From Myxococcus landrumus (GTDB lineage Bacteria > Myxococcota > Myxococcia > Myxococcales > Myxococcaceae): a DNA stretch of 64,000 nt. Within the stretch, counting starts at the first letter, position 1, and each line of letters starts with the position of its first letter. A program made the position numbers and the translations under genes. This document shows positions 25,401-33,475 of this stretch, one piece after another. The notes beneath the pieces are model-generated. The model had not been told where the DNA came from and made no database searches. It was given only the letters and a program-made list of their open reading frames with translations. The stretch spans positions 8,176,501 through 8,240,500 of the forward strand of contig NZ_CP071091.1 of the NCBI RefSeq assembly GCF_017301635.1, read 5' to 3'.

Positions 25401-28168
25401 GCTTCTCACTCCCGCATGCGTGGCTGCTGTTGCTGCCGTTGGGGCTCTTCCTCTGGAAGTACGGCCGGCGGCCTGGCCCGCCCATGTGGTTGCGGGGGGC
25501 GCTGCTGGTGCTCGCGGTGGGGGCGCTCTCGGGGCCGGAGCTGCGGAGGAAGGACGCGGGCAGCGACGTGGTGGTCGTGGTGGACCGCTCCGCGTCGATG
25601 CCTCGGGATGTGGACCGCACGACCCAGGAGCTCATCTCGCATCTGGAGCGGGAGCGTCGTCCGGGGGACCGGGTGGGCGTCATCGCGTTCGGTCGTGAGG
25701 CTCGGGTGGAGCAGCCCTTGTCCTCGGCGGGAGGTTTTGGAGGCTTCACGCGCACGGTGGACACGGAGGCTTCGGACCTGTCCTCCGCGCTAGATGCGGC
25801 GAACGCGCTCATTCCCCGGGAGCGAACGGGACGGGTGCTCGTGTTCTCGGATGGAAGGGCCACGGGGACGGACGCGCGAGGCGCCGCGCGCAGGCTCGCG
25901 GCCCGAGGCATCGCGGTGGACTGGCGTCAGCTCTCTCGCCCCGAGCCTCCGCTCGATGTGGCCGTCGTCTCACTGGATGTTCCGGCCAGCGTGGCGGTGA
26001 AGGAGCCCTTTCAGTTCTCGGCGACGGTGCAGTCCTCGGCGGCCGTCACGGGGACGGTGCGGTTGGAGCGCAATGGCCGCGTGTTGGTGAAGGGGCCCTT
26101 CCACTTCCAGCCGGGGGCCAACGTGTTGCCCTTGCGAGACCTGGTGGAGGAGTCGGGGCTGATTCGCTACCAGCTCGTCATCGAGACCCCGGGTGACGGC
26201 GTGCCGGAGAACGACCGGGGGCTCGCGGTGCTGCGAGTCGAGGGGCCTCGGCGTGTGCTGCTGCTGACGAACCAGCCGAAGGGCACCCTCGCGCAGGCGC
26301 TCTCCGCGGCGGGCTTGCGGGTGGACGTCCGCGCGCCGTTCCGGCTCTCGCTGGATGAGCTGGATGGTGTGGGCGCCGTCGTGTTGGAGAACGTGGACGC
26401 GAACACGCTGGGGGAGCCGGGCCTCAATGCGCTCGCGTCGTACGTGGAGCAGGCGGGTGGCGGGCTGGTGATGACGGGAGGGCGTGAGAGCTTCGGTGAA
26501 GGTGGTTATCGCCGCTCACCCGTGGAGCCGTTGTTGCCGGTGTCGCTGGAGATGCGCGAGGAGCAGCGGCGAGCGTCCATCGCGATGAGCATCCTCATGG
26601 ATTGCTCGTGCTCGATGGGCGCGAATGTGGCGGATGGGCGCACGAAGATGGAGCTGGCGGCGGAGGGGGTTGTCGGGGCGCTCGCGCTGCTGAATCCCGA
26701 GGATGAAGCCTCCGTGCACATGGTGGACACGGAGACGCACGAAATCTTCCCGCTCAGCTCGGTGCATGACGGGCTGCCCTACGACAAGGTGTCGCGGGGC
26801 TTCAGTGGGGGGGGCGGCATCTACGTGGGCGAGGCGCTGCGCTCGGGCCGGAAGCAGATTCTCAAGAGTGAGAAGCCCACGCGTCACGTGCTGCTCTTCG
26901 CCGACGCGGCCGACTCCGAGGAGCCCGATGACTACCGGGCCACGCTGGCCGCGCTGCAACGCGAGTCCGTCACGGTGTCGGTGATTGGGTTGGGGACGCC
27001 CAAGGATTCGGACGCGGAGCTGCTGAGGGAGGTCGCCCGGCGAGGGGGTGGTCGCGTCTACTTCGCGGAGGACGCGATGAGCCTGCCGCGTGTCTTCAGC
27101 CAGGAGACGTTGGCGATTGCCCGGGCCACGTTCATCGATGAGCCTGTCTCGATGGAAGGTGCGCCGGACCTGCCGCTCCTGGGGCGGCTGCCGTCCGAGG
27201 GGCTGCCGCAGGTGGGCGGCTACAACCTCACGTACTTGAGGCCGCAGGCGAACGTGGCGCTGCGCACGCTCGATACCCATGCGGCGCCGGTGTTGGCGAT
27301 GTGGACGCGAGGGGCGGGGCGCACGGTGGCATTCACCGCGGAGGTGGATGGTCCCTTCACGGGGGAGCTGCGGCAGTGGGGTTCGTTGAGGGCGGCGTTG
27401 GAGGCGATGGTGCGTTGGTCGATGGCGGGGGCTTCTCCGCTCGGCGATGCGGTGGTGCGTTCGGAGCGGCGAGGGCATGTGCTGCGCGTGACGCTGGACC
27501 TGCCGCCGGAGGCGCCATTGCCGGGCACGTTGCCCACGTTGGCCTTGCTCGCGGGAGATGGGAAGTCAGCGCCGGTGGACTACCCGATGCGATGGGAGGA
27601 TGAGGACCGGCTGGTGGCGGAGGTCCCGCTGGAGGGCAGTGGCACGTGGCACCCGGTGGTGCGCGTGGGCACGCGAGCCCTGAGGGCGCCTCCTGTCGCG
27701 TTGCCCTATTCCCCGGAGTTCGAGCCGGGGAGTCCCAAGGAAGGGCTCGCCTTGCTGCGCTCGGTCGCGGCGGTGGGCGGAGGCGTGGAGCGGTTGTCGA
27801 TGACGGGCCTCTTCGCGGAGGCACCTGAGTCCGAGGGCAATCGCGCGCTGGGCCCCTGGTGGGTGTCGCTGGCCGTGGCCCTGTTGCTGGCGGAGGTGGC
27901 TGTGCGTCGGTTCCTCTCCGCGCCAAGACAGCGGGCTGTTGCGCGCGCGGCCCCTGGTGCCTCGACGATTCCGGGGACGCCCCTCACGCCCGCAGCGGCG
28001 CCCGTGCGCGTGGAGTCTGCGGCAAGGACATCAGGAACACCGGAGTCCTCATCCACAGGAGCGGCTCCGAGCCCCGCGAGTGAAGGGGACGCCAAGCTAC
28101 GAGAGGGTGGGGTGGACTCCGCGTTGGATGCCGCGCGTGCACGCTCGCGTCGACGGTTGGACCGATAG
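25397..28168 (+). CDS. Large membrane protein with two VWA domains and a glutamine-amidotransferase-like domain
   Basis: A 923-residue protein ending the operon. An N-terminal membrane region of two helices (about 5-20 and 28-45) is followed by a first VWA domain (metal-site motif VVDRSASMPR, about 60-210), an Ig-like segment, a GATase1-like domain (from RRVLLLTN near 285 to VMTGGRESFGEGGYR near 370), a second VWA domain (LMDCSCSMG, about 395-580), and a beta-rich region. A last membrane helix (about 825-845) precedes a Pro/Ala/Ser-rich cytoplasmic tail. Both DxSxS motifs are intact. The VWA-GATase layout matches a family encoded with MoxR/BatA modules. ATG 25397 overlaps the previous stop. 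Confidence 0.87.
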   Translation: MSFSLPHAWLLLLPLGLFLWKYGRRPGPPMWLRGALLVLAVGALSGPELRRKDAGSDVVVVVDRSASMPRDVDRTTQELISHLERERRPGDRVGVIAFGREARVEQPLSSAGGFGGFTRTVDTEASDLSSALDAANALIPRERTGRVLVFSDGRATGTDARGAARRLAARGIAVDWRQLSRPEPPLDVAVVSLDVPASVAVKEPFQFSATVQSSAAVTGTVRLERNGRVLVKGPFHFQPGANVLPLRDLVEESGLIRYQLVIETPGDGVPENDRGLAVLRVEGPRRVLLLTNQPKGTLAQALSAAGLRVDVRAPFRLSLDELDGVGAVVLENVDANTLGEPGLNALASYVEQAGGGLVMTGGRESFGEGGYRRSPVEPLLPVSLEMREEQRRASIAMSILMDCSCSMGANVADGRTKMELAAEGVVGALALLNPEDEASVHMVDTETHEIFPLSSVHDGLPYDKVSRGFSGGGGIYVGEALRSGRKQILKSEKPTRHVLLFADAADSEEPDDYRATLAALQRESVTVSVIGLGTPKDSDAELLREVARRGGGRVYFAEDAMSLPRVFSQETLAIARATFIDEPVSMEGAPDLPLLGRLPSEGLPQVGGYNLTYLRPQANVALRTLDTHAAPVLAMWTRGAGRTVAFTAEVDGPFTGELRQWGSLRAALEAMVRWSMAGASPLGDAVVRSERRGHVLRVTLDLPPEAPLPGTLPTLALLAGDGKSAPVDYPMRWEDEDRLVAEVPLEGSGTWHPVVRVGTRALRAPPVALPYSPEFEPGSPKEGLALLRSVAAVGGGVERLSMTGLFAEAPESEGNRALGPWWVSLAVALLLAEVAVRRFLSAPRQRAVARAAPGASTIPGTPLTPAAAPVRVESAARTSGTPESSSTGAAPSPASEGDAKLREGGVDSALDAARARSRRRLDR

Positions 28169-28191
28169 CAGGAGGAAGGGAGAAGGAGCGG

Positions 28192-28470
28192 CTACACCCG
28201 CGTGAACTCCACGCCGGTAGCCTGGGTCTGCTCCAACGCCTGCTTGATGTCCTCGGAAACGATGAGTGCGATGTCCCAGCCTTCCGTGCGGAAGACCTGG
28301 GCATCGCCCACCTTCGAGGCGTCGATACGCAGTCCCATCACCGATTTGTAGTCGCCAATCCGCTCTGGCTGGTCATGCTCCGGCTTCCAGAAACGCACTT
28401 CCTCGGACGCCTTGTCGTCGATGCAGCGGATGCGATTCGTAGTCACCAGGAGGAGGTACTGGGGGGATGG
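28192..28470 (-). pseudogene. 3' fragment of a DUF1629/Imm11-family gene
   Basis: The open frame from GTG 28446 codes 84 residues matching the C-terminal half of DUF1629 (Imm11-type) proteins, which are abundant in myxobacteria: NRIRCIDDKASEEVRFW, then MGLRIDASKVGDAQVFRTEG and the ending ALIVSEDIKQALE. Recognisable sequence continues in frame upstream (PQYLLLV before the GTG) until a stop at 28471-28473. The first half of the usual ~190-residue protein is therefore gone, and the break is about 30 bases from the tandem repeats. The fragment may still be translated. Imm11-type proteins are predicted immunity factors for secreted toxins; no toxin gene is adjacent. Confidence 0.65.
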
Positions 28471-28500
28471 TCAGACACCTCATGACGGAGTGACGATCTG

Positions 28501-28915
28501 GACTCTGCCTCGCGCACTCATCTCGGAGCTCAGTGGAACGGGCCGCCCCCAACATGGAGGGTCATCGCGATGGATGGGGCGGCCCGCGCCGAAAAACTCA
28601 CGGCCCCTCGAGTGAGGGTGAAACGAATCCAAGATGAAGAATCGCGGTGCGGACTTCGTGCGGACACTCGCGTGTCCGCGGTGGAACAGGCCGCCCCCAG
28701 CCTTGGAGGGTCATCACGATGGATGGGGCGGCCCGTGCCGGATGAAACGAAACCAAGCCAGATGAATGCTCGAGATGCAGACTCCGCGCGGAACTGCTCG
28801 CGCTGGCGATGGATCCAGTGAGCTGTGGTACGGGCCGCCCCCGTCTTGGAGGGGTCATCACGATGGATGGGGCGACCCGCGCCCTATGAAGCTCACAGGG
28901 TAACCAAGTAATACG
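28501..28915. repeat. Three tandem ~146-base repeats, each with a GC-rich hairpin
   Basis: Three imperfect copies begin near 28501, 28652 and 28780. The ~60-base cores (28533-28590, 28681-28738, 28825-28884) are the best conserved, spaced 148 and 144 bases. Each core holds GGGCCGCCCC and, 26-27 bases later, GGGGCGGCCC, forming a 9-10 bp GC-only stem. The loop has TGGAGGGTCATCACGATGG with the inner palindrome CATC(a/g)CGATG. Between cores, a weaker shared GAAACGAA(t/a)CCAAG element recurs. Stem changes are limited to one base in copies 2 and 3. It could be a structured RNA family, a regulatory array or a mobile small repeat. Confidence 0.8.
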
Positions 28916-28940
28916 TGGGAAGAACCGAATGCGCAACTGG

Positions 28941-28973
28941 GTCAGAATAATTCTTTCCTGTCAGAATTTCTGA
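28941..28973 (+). promoter_or_regulatory. Two adjacent palindromes, probable regulator site upstream of the glycosyltransferase gene
   Basis: AGAATAATTCT (28944-28954) and TCAGAATTTCTGA (28961-28973) are perfect inverted repeats, and GTCAGAAT is directly repeated 19 bases apart (28941 and 28960), about two helical turns. They lie in AT-rich DNA about 75-105 bases before the start at 29046, as expected for a tandem operator. No promoter boxes could be fixed. Confidence 0.4.
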
Positions 28974-29045
28974 GACGCCAGCGGGTCGGCAGCACCCCGA
29001 GGGGAACCCCTGAGTCCTCGGCGTTTCGCGGTATGAGGGCGGCCG

Positions 29046-30737
29046 ATGAGGTACGCACGTTGGGGGTTGGTGGGGCTGGGCCTGGTGCTCCTCGCGCTCG
29101 CCATCCAGGCCGCGCGGCTGGCGCTGCACAAGGGCTTCAGCATCGACGAGTTCCAGTACGCCCACGCCGCCTGGTTGGTGGCGAAGGGACAGGTGCCCTA
29201 CCGGGACTTCTTCGAGGTCCACCTCCCGCTCATCTACCAGGCGCTCGCGCCGCTGTTCTGGCTGCTCGGCGATGACCCGCGCGTCGTGCTCGCGTTGCGC
29301 GCGGCGATGCTCGTTCCGCTCGCGGGGACCTGTGTCTCGGTCTCGGTCCTCAACCGGCGCCAGGGCCCAGTCGCGATGTGGCTCGCGCCCATCCTGCTCC
29401 TGTCGCTGACACCCTTCACGCGCTTCGCCACGGAGATACGTCCCGACGCGCTGTCGACGGCGCTGTTCCTCGGAGCGCTCGCCGCGCTGTCGGTACGTCC
29501 CGGCACGCGGTGGCTGGGCTTCATCGCGGGCCTGCTGTTCTCCGCCGCCCTCTGGGCTTCGCAGAAGGTGTTGTTCTTTGGAGGCATCGTCGGGGCCGTG
29601 CTCGCGGTGGACCTCCTCGTGAGGCGAGGCCGAAGTCCCGCGCAGGTGGAGCGCCCCGTGGCCTTCATCGCGGGCTCGAGCATGGGGCTCGCAAGTGTGG
29701 CCGCGTACCTCACGGTGACGAGCTCCTGGTCCGCCTGGTGGCAGTGGTGCTTCGTGTGGGCCGCGGAGCATCAGCGCCACTATCCCGGCTTCTCGTGGCT
29801 CGACTACGCGGTGCCCATCGTCCGTGAGCAGCCCTGGCTCTTCGCGTTGGCTGTGCTCGGACTCGTGAGCACGGTGCGTGGCTGGTGGCGCTCGGGGGCG
29901 GGGCGTTGGGGAGACTCAGACCTTCCGTTGATGCTCGCGGTGGGCGCGACGTTCGGCTCCTACGCGCTCCAGCGCGCCCCCTTCCCGTACAGCCTGCTGC
30001 CCTTCCTGGGAGTGCTCGCGCCGTTCATCGCGCGTGGCGCGGTGGTGCTGTCGAGCAGGTGGCGCTCGATGCCAGCGCGTGCCGTGGCCCGCGTGGCTTT
30101 GGGCATCCTGCTGTGCTGGCAGTGGACCCGGCTGGAGTCCTTGCTGGATGGAGACGGCAACACCCGTCAGCGAGAAGTCCTCGCGAGCATCGCCACTCTC
30201 ACGGGGCCCGAGGACGTGACGTATGACAACTCGGGCGGGTACGTGAGCCGGCCCCACGCGCACTTCTACTTCTACACGGATGCCTATCTGCGAGGCTCCA
30301 TCCCGGACCTGCTGTCGCGCGAGGTTCCCGACGCCCTGCTCGCGCAAGGCTGTGTGCTGCGCGTGGACGACCTGAGGACCTCGGGGTTGCCGCCCGCGTT
30401 GAGGCGCTTCCTCGACACGTACTACCAGCCCTACGACGGAGACCTCTTCCTGTGGGGACAGCGCTATGACGTCGCGCCCGCCACCGTGTTGGCGGACCGC
30501 TTCCTCGCGGTGAAGGAGGGCCGCTACTTCGTCGAGCCCGCCTCCGTGCTCGACACGGGTTCACTGTTCATCGACGAAACCCGAGTCACGCAGGCCGAGT
30601 TCACGCTGACCCGAGGCGAGCACCGCATCCGCTACGAAGGCCCCGACGCGCGCTTCCACCTGCTGTGGCTGCCACGCGATGGAAAGCGGTGGAGTCCCAA
30701 GCCCGAGGCCAGGCCCACCTACTCGCGCTTGTTCTGA
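29046..30737 (+). CDS. GT-C type membrane glycosyltransferase (GT39/ArnT-like)
   Basis: A 563-residue integral membrane protein with about nine to ten helices in the first 370 residues and a soluble extracytoplasmic C-terminal domain. The first periplasmic loop has the acidic GT-C motif (FSIDEFQYAHAAWLVAKGQ, Asp-Glu near residues 34-35), followed by VPYRDFFEVHLPLIYQ, as in GT39/PMT_2-type enzymes that move sugars from lipid carriers to proteins, lipids or polymers. Donor and acceptor are unknown. ATG 29046 follows GAGGG. Two hairpins after the stop separate it from the convergent lipoprotein gene. Confidence 0.85.
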   Translation: MRYARWGLVGLGLVLLALAIQAARLALHKGFSIDEFQYAHAAWLVAKGQVPYRDFFEVHLPLIYQALAPLFWLLGDDPRVVLALRAAMLVPLAGTCVSVSVLNRRQGPVAMWLAPILLLSLTPFTRFATEIRPDALSTALFLGALAALSVRPGTRWLGFIAGLLFSAALWASQKVLFFGGIVGAVLAVDLLVRRGRSPAQVERPVAFIAGSSMGLASVAAYLTVTSSWSAWWQWCFVWAAEHQRHYPGFSWLDYAVPIVREQPWLFALAVLGLVSTVRGWWRSGAGRWGDSDLPLMLAVGATFGSYALQRAPFPYSLLPFLGVLAPFIARGAVVLSSRWRSMPARAVARVALGILLCWQWTRLESLLDGDGNTRQREVLASIATLTGPEDVTYDNSGGYVSRPHAHFYFYTDAYLRGSIPDLLSREVPDALLAQGCVLRVDDLRTSGLPPALRRFLDTYYQPYDGDLFLWGQRYDVAPATVLADRFLAVKEGRYFVEPASVLDTGSLFIDETRVTQAEFTLTRGEHRIRYEGPDARFHLLWLPRDGKRWSPKPEARPTYSRLF

Positions 30738-30748
30738 CCGTGCCCACT

Positions 30749-30779
30749 CCCCGGACGCTCCATCCAGGGGCGTCCGGGG
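30749..30779 (+). terminator. Terminator hairpin after the glycosyltransferase gene
   Basis: A perfect 10-bp inverted repeat (CCCCGGACGC / GCGTCCGGGG) with an 11-base loop, starting 12 bases after the stop codon. No T run, as is common in high-GC genomes. Confidence 0.6.
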
Positions 30780-30786
30780 ACGTGAA

Positions 30787-30809
30787 ACACCGGAGGTTGT
30801 TTCCGGTGT
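30787..30809 (-). terminator. Terminator hairpin after the minus-strand lipoprotein gene
   Basis: An 8-bp inverted repeat (ACACCGGA / TCCGGTGT) with a 7-base loop. Read on the minus strand it follows the stop at 30829 and is trailed by TTTCACG, a weak T run. Confidence 0.5.
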
Positions 30810-30828
30810 CATCCGAGGTTCGTGGCGG

Positions 30829-32136
30829 CTACTGCACGCAAGGCACCTGACCGCCAGCGCTCCTGTACGCGCGCACGCGGTTGGCCAGGTTGCCATTGTC
30901 TGTCTCTGGCGTGGTCTGTTCGTCGTTGCCCGCGCCGAAGGAGAAGCCGGCGGCGTGGGAGGCGGCGACCTCGGCGGTGTGCGTGAAGAAGTAGTCCACG
31001 CGATTGTCCCGCCACTTCGTGTTGCTGTTCGGCAGGCTCATGTTGCCCACCGGAAGCTGCCACCAGAAGTTCGGCTTGTTGAGCCGCTCCGAGATGGCGC
31101 GAGCCCAGCCGAAGGCCTGGTGGAAGTGGGGCAGGGTGGTGTTCCTCGTGTCCCACCACGTGTTCTCACCCTGCCGCTGCTCGTAGTAGCCCGCGTCGCG
31201 GTCCGACGCCTCCACCACCACGAAGTCGGTGTCCGCCGCGCCCAGCGCGAGGAGGAAGTCCGCCACCTTCCGCGCCTCGCCATTCACGTCGAAGGACGAG
31301 TTGGTGTTCGTGTACACGTCGATGCGCGTGGCCCACGGGCTCGCGTGCAGGCCCACCTTCGCGTTGGGCGCGTACTTGCGAGCCATCGCAATCATGCACC
31401 GGCTCAACCCCGAGGCATCGTTCGCCATCCCCGCGCAGTCCGTGGGGTTGGCGCTGGCCACCTGCGCGGGCACCGTGCGTGGGTTGCCCTGTGAGAAGAA
31501 CTGGATGTAGCCCCACAGGTCCGGCTCGATGTGGAGCAGCGCGCGAGCGTTGCCCACCTGCTGCAGCGTGAAGCGCCAGTCTCCGAAGTAGCGCCGCATC
31601 AAGGCCACGTCGTTGAGCGACTGGAGCTGCTGCTCGCCCTCGTTCTTTCCGCTGCTCAAGAGCTGCTGGTAGTAGGTGATGAAGGGAATCTGCTGGCGGT
31701 CGCCCGACCTGGACACGAAGCCGCGCACGTAGTCACCCGGTGGCTGTGAGACGTCCTGCCAGCAGCCCCACCACATGCACCCGCCGCCCGAGCACGACGT
31801 GCCCTTCGTGGAGCAACCCGTCGTGCACGACGTGCACACGTTCGCCGAGTCGACCAGTCCGCTCGCGACGTACAGGTAGCGCATGTCGAACGGAGCTCCC
31901 GCCGCCGTGCTCTCCTCCATCTGCGCGCCCACGAGGAGCCGGTTCTTCCCCAGCGACGTGAGGAGTGGCTCGCTCAAGCAGGTGGTGCCGGTGGGGCCTC
32001 CATCGGGATTGCCGGTGCCGCCGCCATCTGGAGTGTTCGTGCCTCCGTCACCCTCGGGCGGAGGGTTCTCTCCACCCGAGCCGGGGCATCCGCCCAGGAT
32101 GAAGAGAGACAGCGTGAGGGGGAGAAACCACTTCAT
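30829..32136 (-). CDS. Secreted lipoprotein, possible TIM-barrel glycosidase
   Basis: A 435-residue lipoprotein. Signal MKWFLPLTLSLFILGGC has a lipobox ending in Cys17; a Gly/Asp/Pro/Thr-rich spacer (about 18-50) follows. The mature domain has a Cys cluster (CTSCTTGCSTKG...CSGGGCMWWGCW) and then an alternating strand/helix layout. Acidic strand ends HIEPDLWGY and VVVEASDRD sit where clan GH-A glycosidases carry the acid/base and nucleophile Glu. That reading is an inference; I do not recognise a defined family. The ATG at 32136 is chosen because it starts the signal peptide; an in-frame ATG 24 bases upstream is possible. Confidence 0.65.
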   Translation of the reverse strand: MKWFLPLTLSLFILGGCPGSGGENPPPEGDGGTNTPDGGGTGNPDGGPTGTTCLSEPLLTSLGKNRLLVGAQMEESTAAGAPFDMRYLYVASGLVDSANVCTSCTTGCSTKGTSCSGGGCMWWGCWQDVSQPPGDYVRGFVSRSGDRQQIPFITYYQQLLSSGKNEGEQQLQSLNDVALMRRYFGDWRFTLQQVGNARALLHIEPDLWGYIQFFSQGNPRTVPAQVASANPTDCAGMANDASGLSRCMIAMARKYAPNAKVGLHASPWATRIDVYTNTNSSFDVNGEARKVADFLLALGAADTDFVVVEASDRDAGYYEQRQGENTWWDTRNTTLPHFHQAFGWARAISERLNKPNFWWQLPVGNMSLPNSNTKWRDNRVDYFFTHTAEVAASHAAGFSFGAGNDEQTTPETDNGNLANRVRAYRSAGGQVPCVQ

Positions 32137-32293
32137 CCGCGTGGGGGAGGGCTCGCGCATGGCGGGCCAAAGGCTAGCGCGCCAGTCCCAGTGAGGCTCA
32201 AGGACCTCCTGCCTCCATGCCCGCGCCTCCCACTTCCGCAGTCCCGCAGTGTGTCATTCAATTGTCTGAAAATAATCCGCTAATCATTGAAAA

Positions 32294-32306
32294 CAAGAAA
32301 TTCTTG
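32294..32306. promoter_or_regulatory. Palindrome in the divergent promoter region
   Basis: CAAGAA-a-TTCTTG, a perfect inverted repeat inside the AT-rich 273-base region between two divergent lipoprotein genes. It resembles the AGAA...TTCT palindromes at 28944-28973, so a shared regulator is possible. Confidence 0.35.
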
Positions 32307-32409
32307 AATCGTGACATTCGAGCCAGCTAGACGTGACGGTTCCCCCCAGCCGAGCCCGAGGGGTGGCCTGGGCTGCTCGACGGGCGCGGCGCATCCCCCC
32401 GAGGTCGTG

Positions 32410-33462
32410 ATGAAGCTGCGACTGTGGTGTCTCGTGGTGTCGGTGGTGCTGGCGGTTGGTTGTGGTCCCGTCGATGAAGGGCAAGGTGAGGTCATCGACG
32501 AGCTCACCGGACAGGTGCTCCAGGAAGCGACGGTGAAGTACGACATGCACCGGCTCCTGGAGGACTCGAATCTGCTGGGCCACCAGTGGATTACCACCGA
32601 GCAGGTGCAGGCGTTCCTCACGCAGCAGGGCTCGTATCTGGCGACGTACAAGGACCCGGCGTTCAGCAACAAGTCGGCGGCGGCGCTCATCGTGGAGCGC
32701 TCGAAGGCGTATGGCATCAGCCCGCTGTACATGCTGGCGCGCATCCAGGTGGAGTCGAGCCTGGTGCAGAGCGGCACTTCCAACAACCTGAGCAAGGCGA
32801 CGGGCTGTGGCTGTCCGGACAGCAGCGGCTGCGATGCGCAGTACGTCGGCTTCGGAAAGCAGATTGAGTGCTCGGCGAAGAAGCTGCGCGGCTACTTCAC
32901 GGACCTGGATGCGGGGCGGCCCACTGTGTCGGGCTGGAAGGTGGGGACGACGAAGTCGACGCTGGACCCCTGCTCGGTGAAGCCCGTGAACAAGGCCACC
33001 GCGGCGCTGTACACGTATACGCCGTGGGTGGGCGCGTACGCGACGCAGTGTGGCCGCACGACGGTGGGGGGCTCGTCGCTGGTGACGGTCATCTACAACC
33101 GGTACGCGTCGGGAGGCTTCAACTGGGGCGGGCCGACGACGGGCTGCGTGTCGGAGACGGCGGGCACGACGGTGCCGGACCTGGGCTGTGTGCAGAGCTC
33201 CTCGGATGCGATGTGGCGTCAGTGCGTGGCGGGGACCTTCTCCGCGGGCACCCCGGACAAGCCCACCACCTGCACGCAGGAGTGGCCGTGGTGTGCCTCC
33301 GCCACGCTGGGCCGCTCGGTGCCCGCGCGCACCTGCGTGCAGTCCTCGTCGAATCAGCAGTGGAGCCAGTGCGGCGTGGGCGGCGCGTGGGTGAGCGCGC
33401 CCATGGCGCCCAACAGCGGCGCGGGCCCGGTGGGCGCGTGCTTCGAGATGTACTGGCTGTAG
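32410..33462 (+). CDS. Lysozyme-like secreted lipoprotein with Cys-rich C-terminal repeats
   Basis: A 350-residue lipoprotein with signal MKLRLWCLVVSVVLAVGC (lipid Cys18). The central domain (about 45-240) looks like a glucosaminidase/lysozyme-type peptidoglycan hydrolase: ITTEQVQAFLTQQGSYLATY, then SPLYMLARIQVESSLVQSG with the likely catalytic Glu, then an IYNRYASGGFNWGG end. The C-terminal 100 residues hold two copies of a CVQSSS...W.QC motif with further cysteines (likely disulfides), perhaps for wall binding. ATG 32410 follows GAGG. Divergent from the lipoprotein at 30829. It may act on prey or self cell wall; the target is not shown. Confidence 0.72.
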   Translation: MKLRLWCLVVSVVLAVGCGPVDEGQGEVIDELTGQVLQEATVKYDMHRLLEDSNLLGHQWITTEQVQAFLTQQGSYLATYKDPAFSNKSAAALIVERSKAYGISPLYMLARIQVESSLVQSGTSNNLSKATGCGCPDSSGCDAQYVGFGKQIECSAKKLRGYFTDLDAGRPTVSGWKVGTTKSTLDPCSVKPVNKATAALYTYTPWVGAYATQCGRTTVGGSSLVTVIYNRYASGGFNWGGPTTGCVSETAGTTVPDLGCVQSSSDAMWRQCVAGTFSAGTPDKPTTCTQEWPWCASATLGRSVPARTCVQSSSNQQWSQCGVGGAWVSAPMAPNSGAGPVGACFEMYWL

Positions 33463-33475
33463 CCCCGCGCTCAGC

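Larger units (their letters stand above)
28447..29045. other. Gene-free region with repeats and operator-like palindromes
   Basis: About 600 bases without a convincing gene. It holds the rest of the broken Imm11-type gene (to about 28473), the tandem repeat array (28501-28915) and, in the last 130 bases, AT-rich promoter-like DNA with two palindromes before the glycosyltransferase start. Short open frames across the repeats lack ribosome sites and look accidental. Confidence 0.65.

Noticed and set aside
28570..28821. Small protein gene across the repeats
   Set aside because: No ribosome site, and the frame follows the repeat units rather than showing protein-like conservation.
28501..28915. 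CRISPR array or integron attC sites
   Set aside because: Only three copies, cores of about 60 bases spaced 144-148 apart with related rather than unique spacers, no cas or integrase gene, and no attC core consensus.
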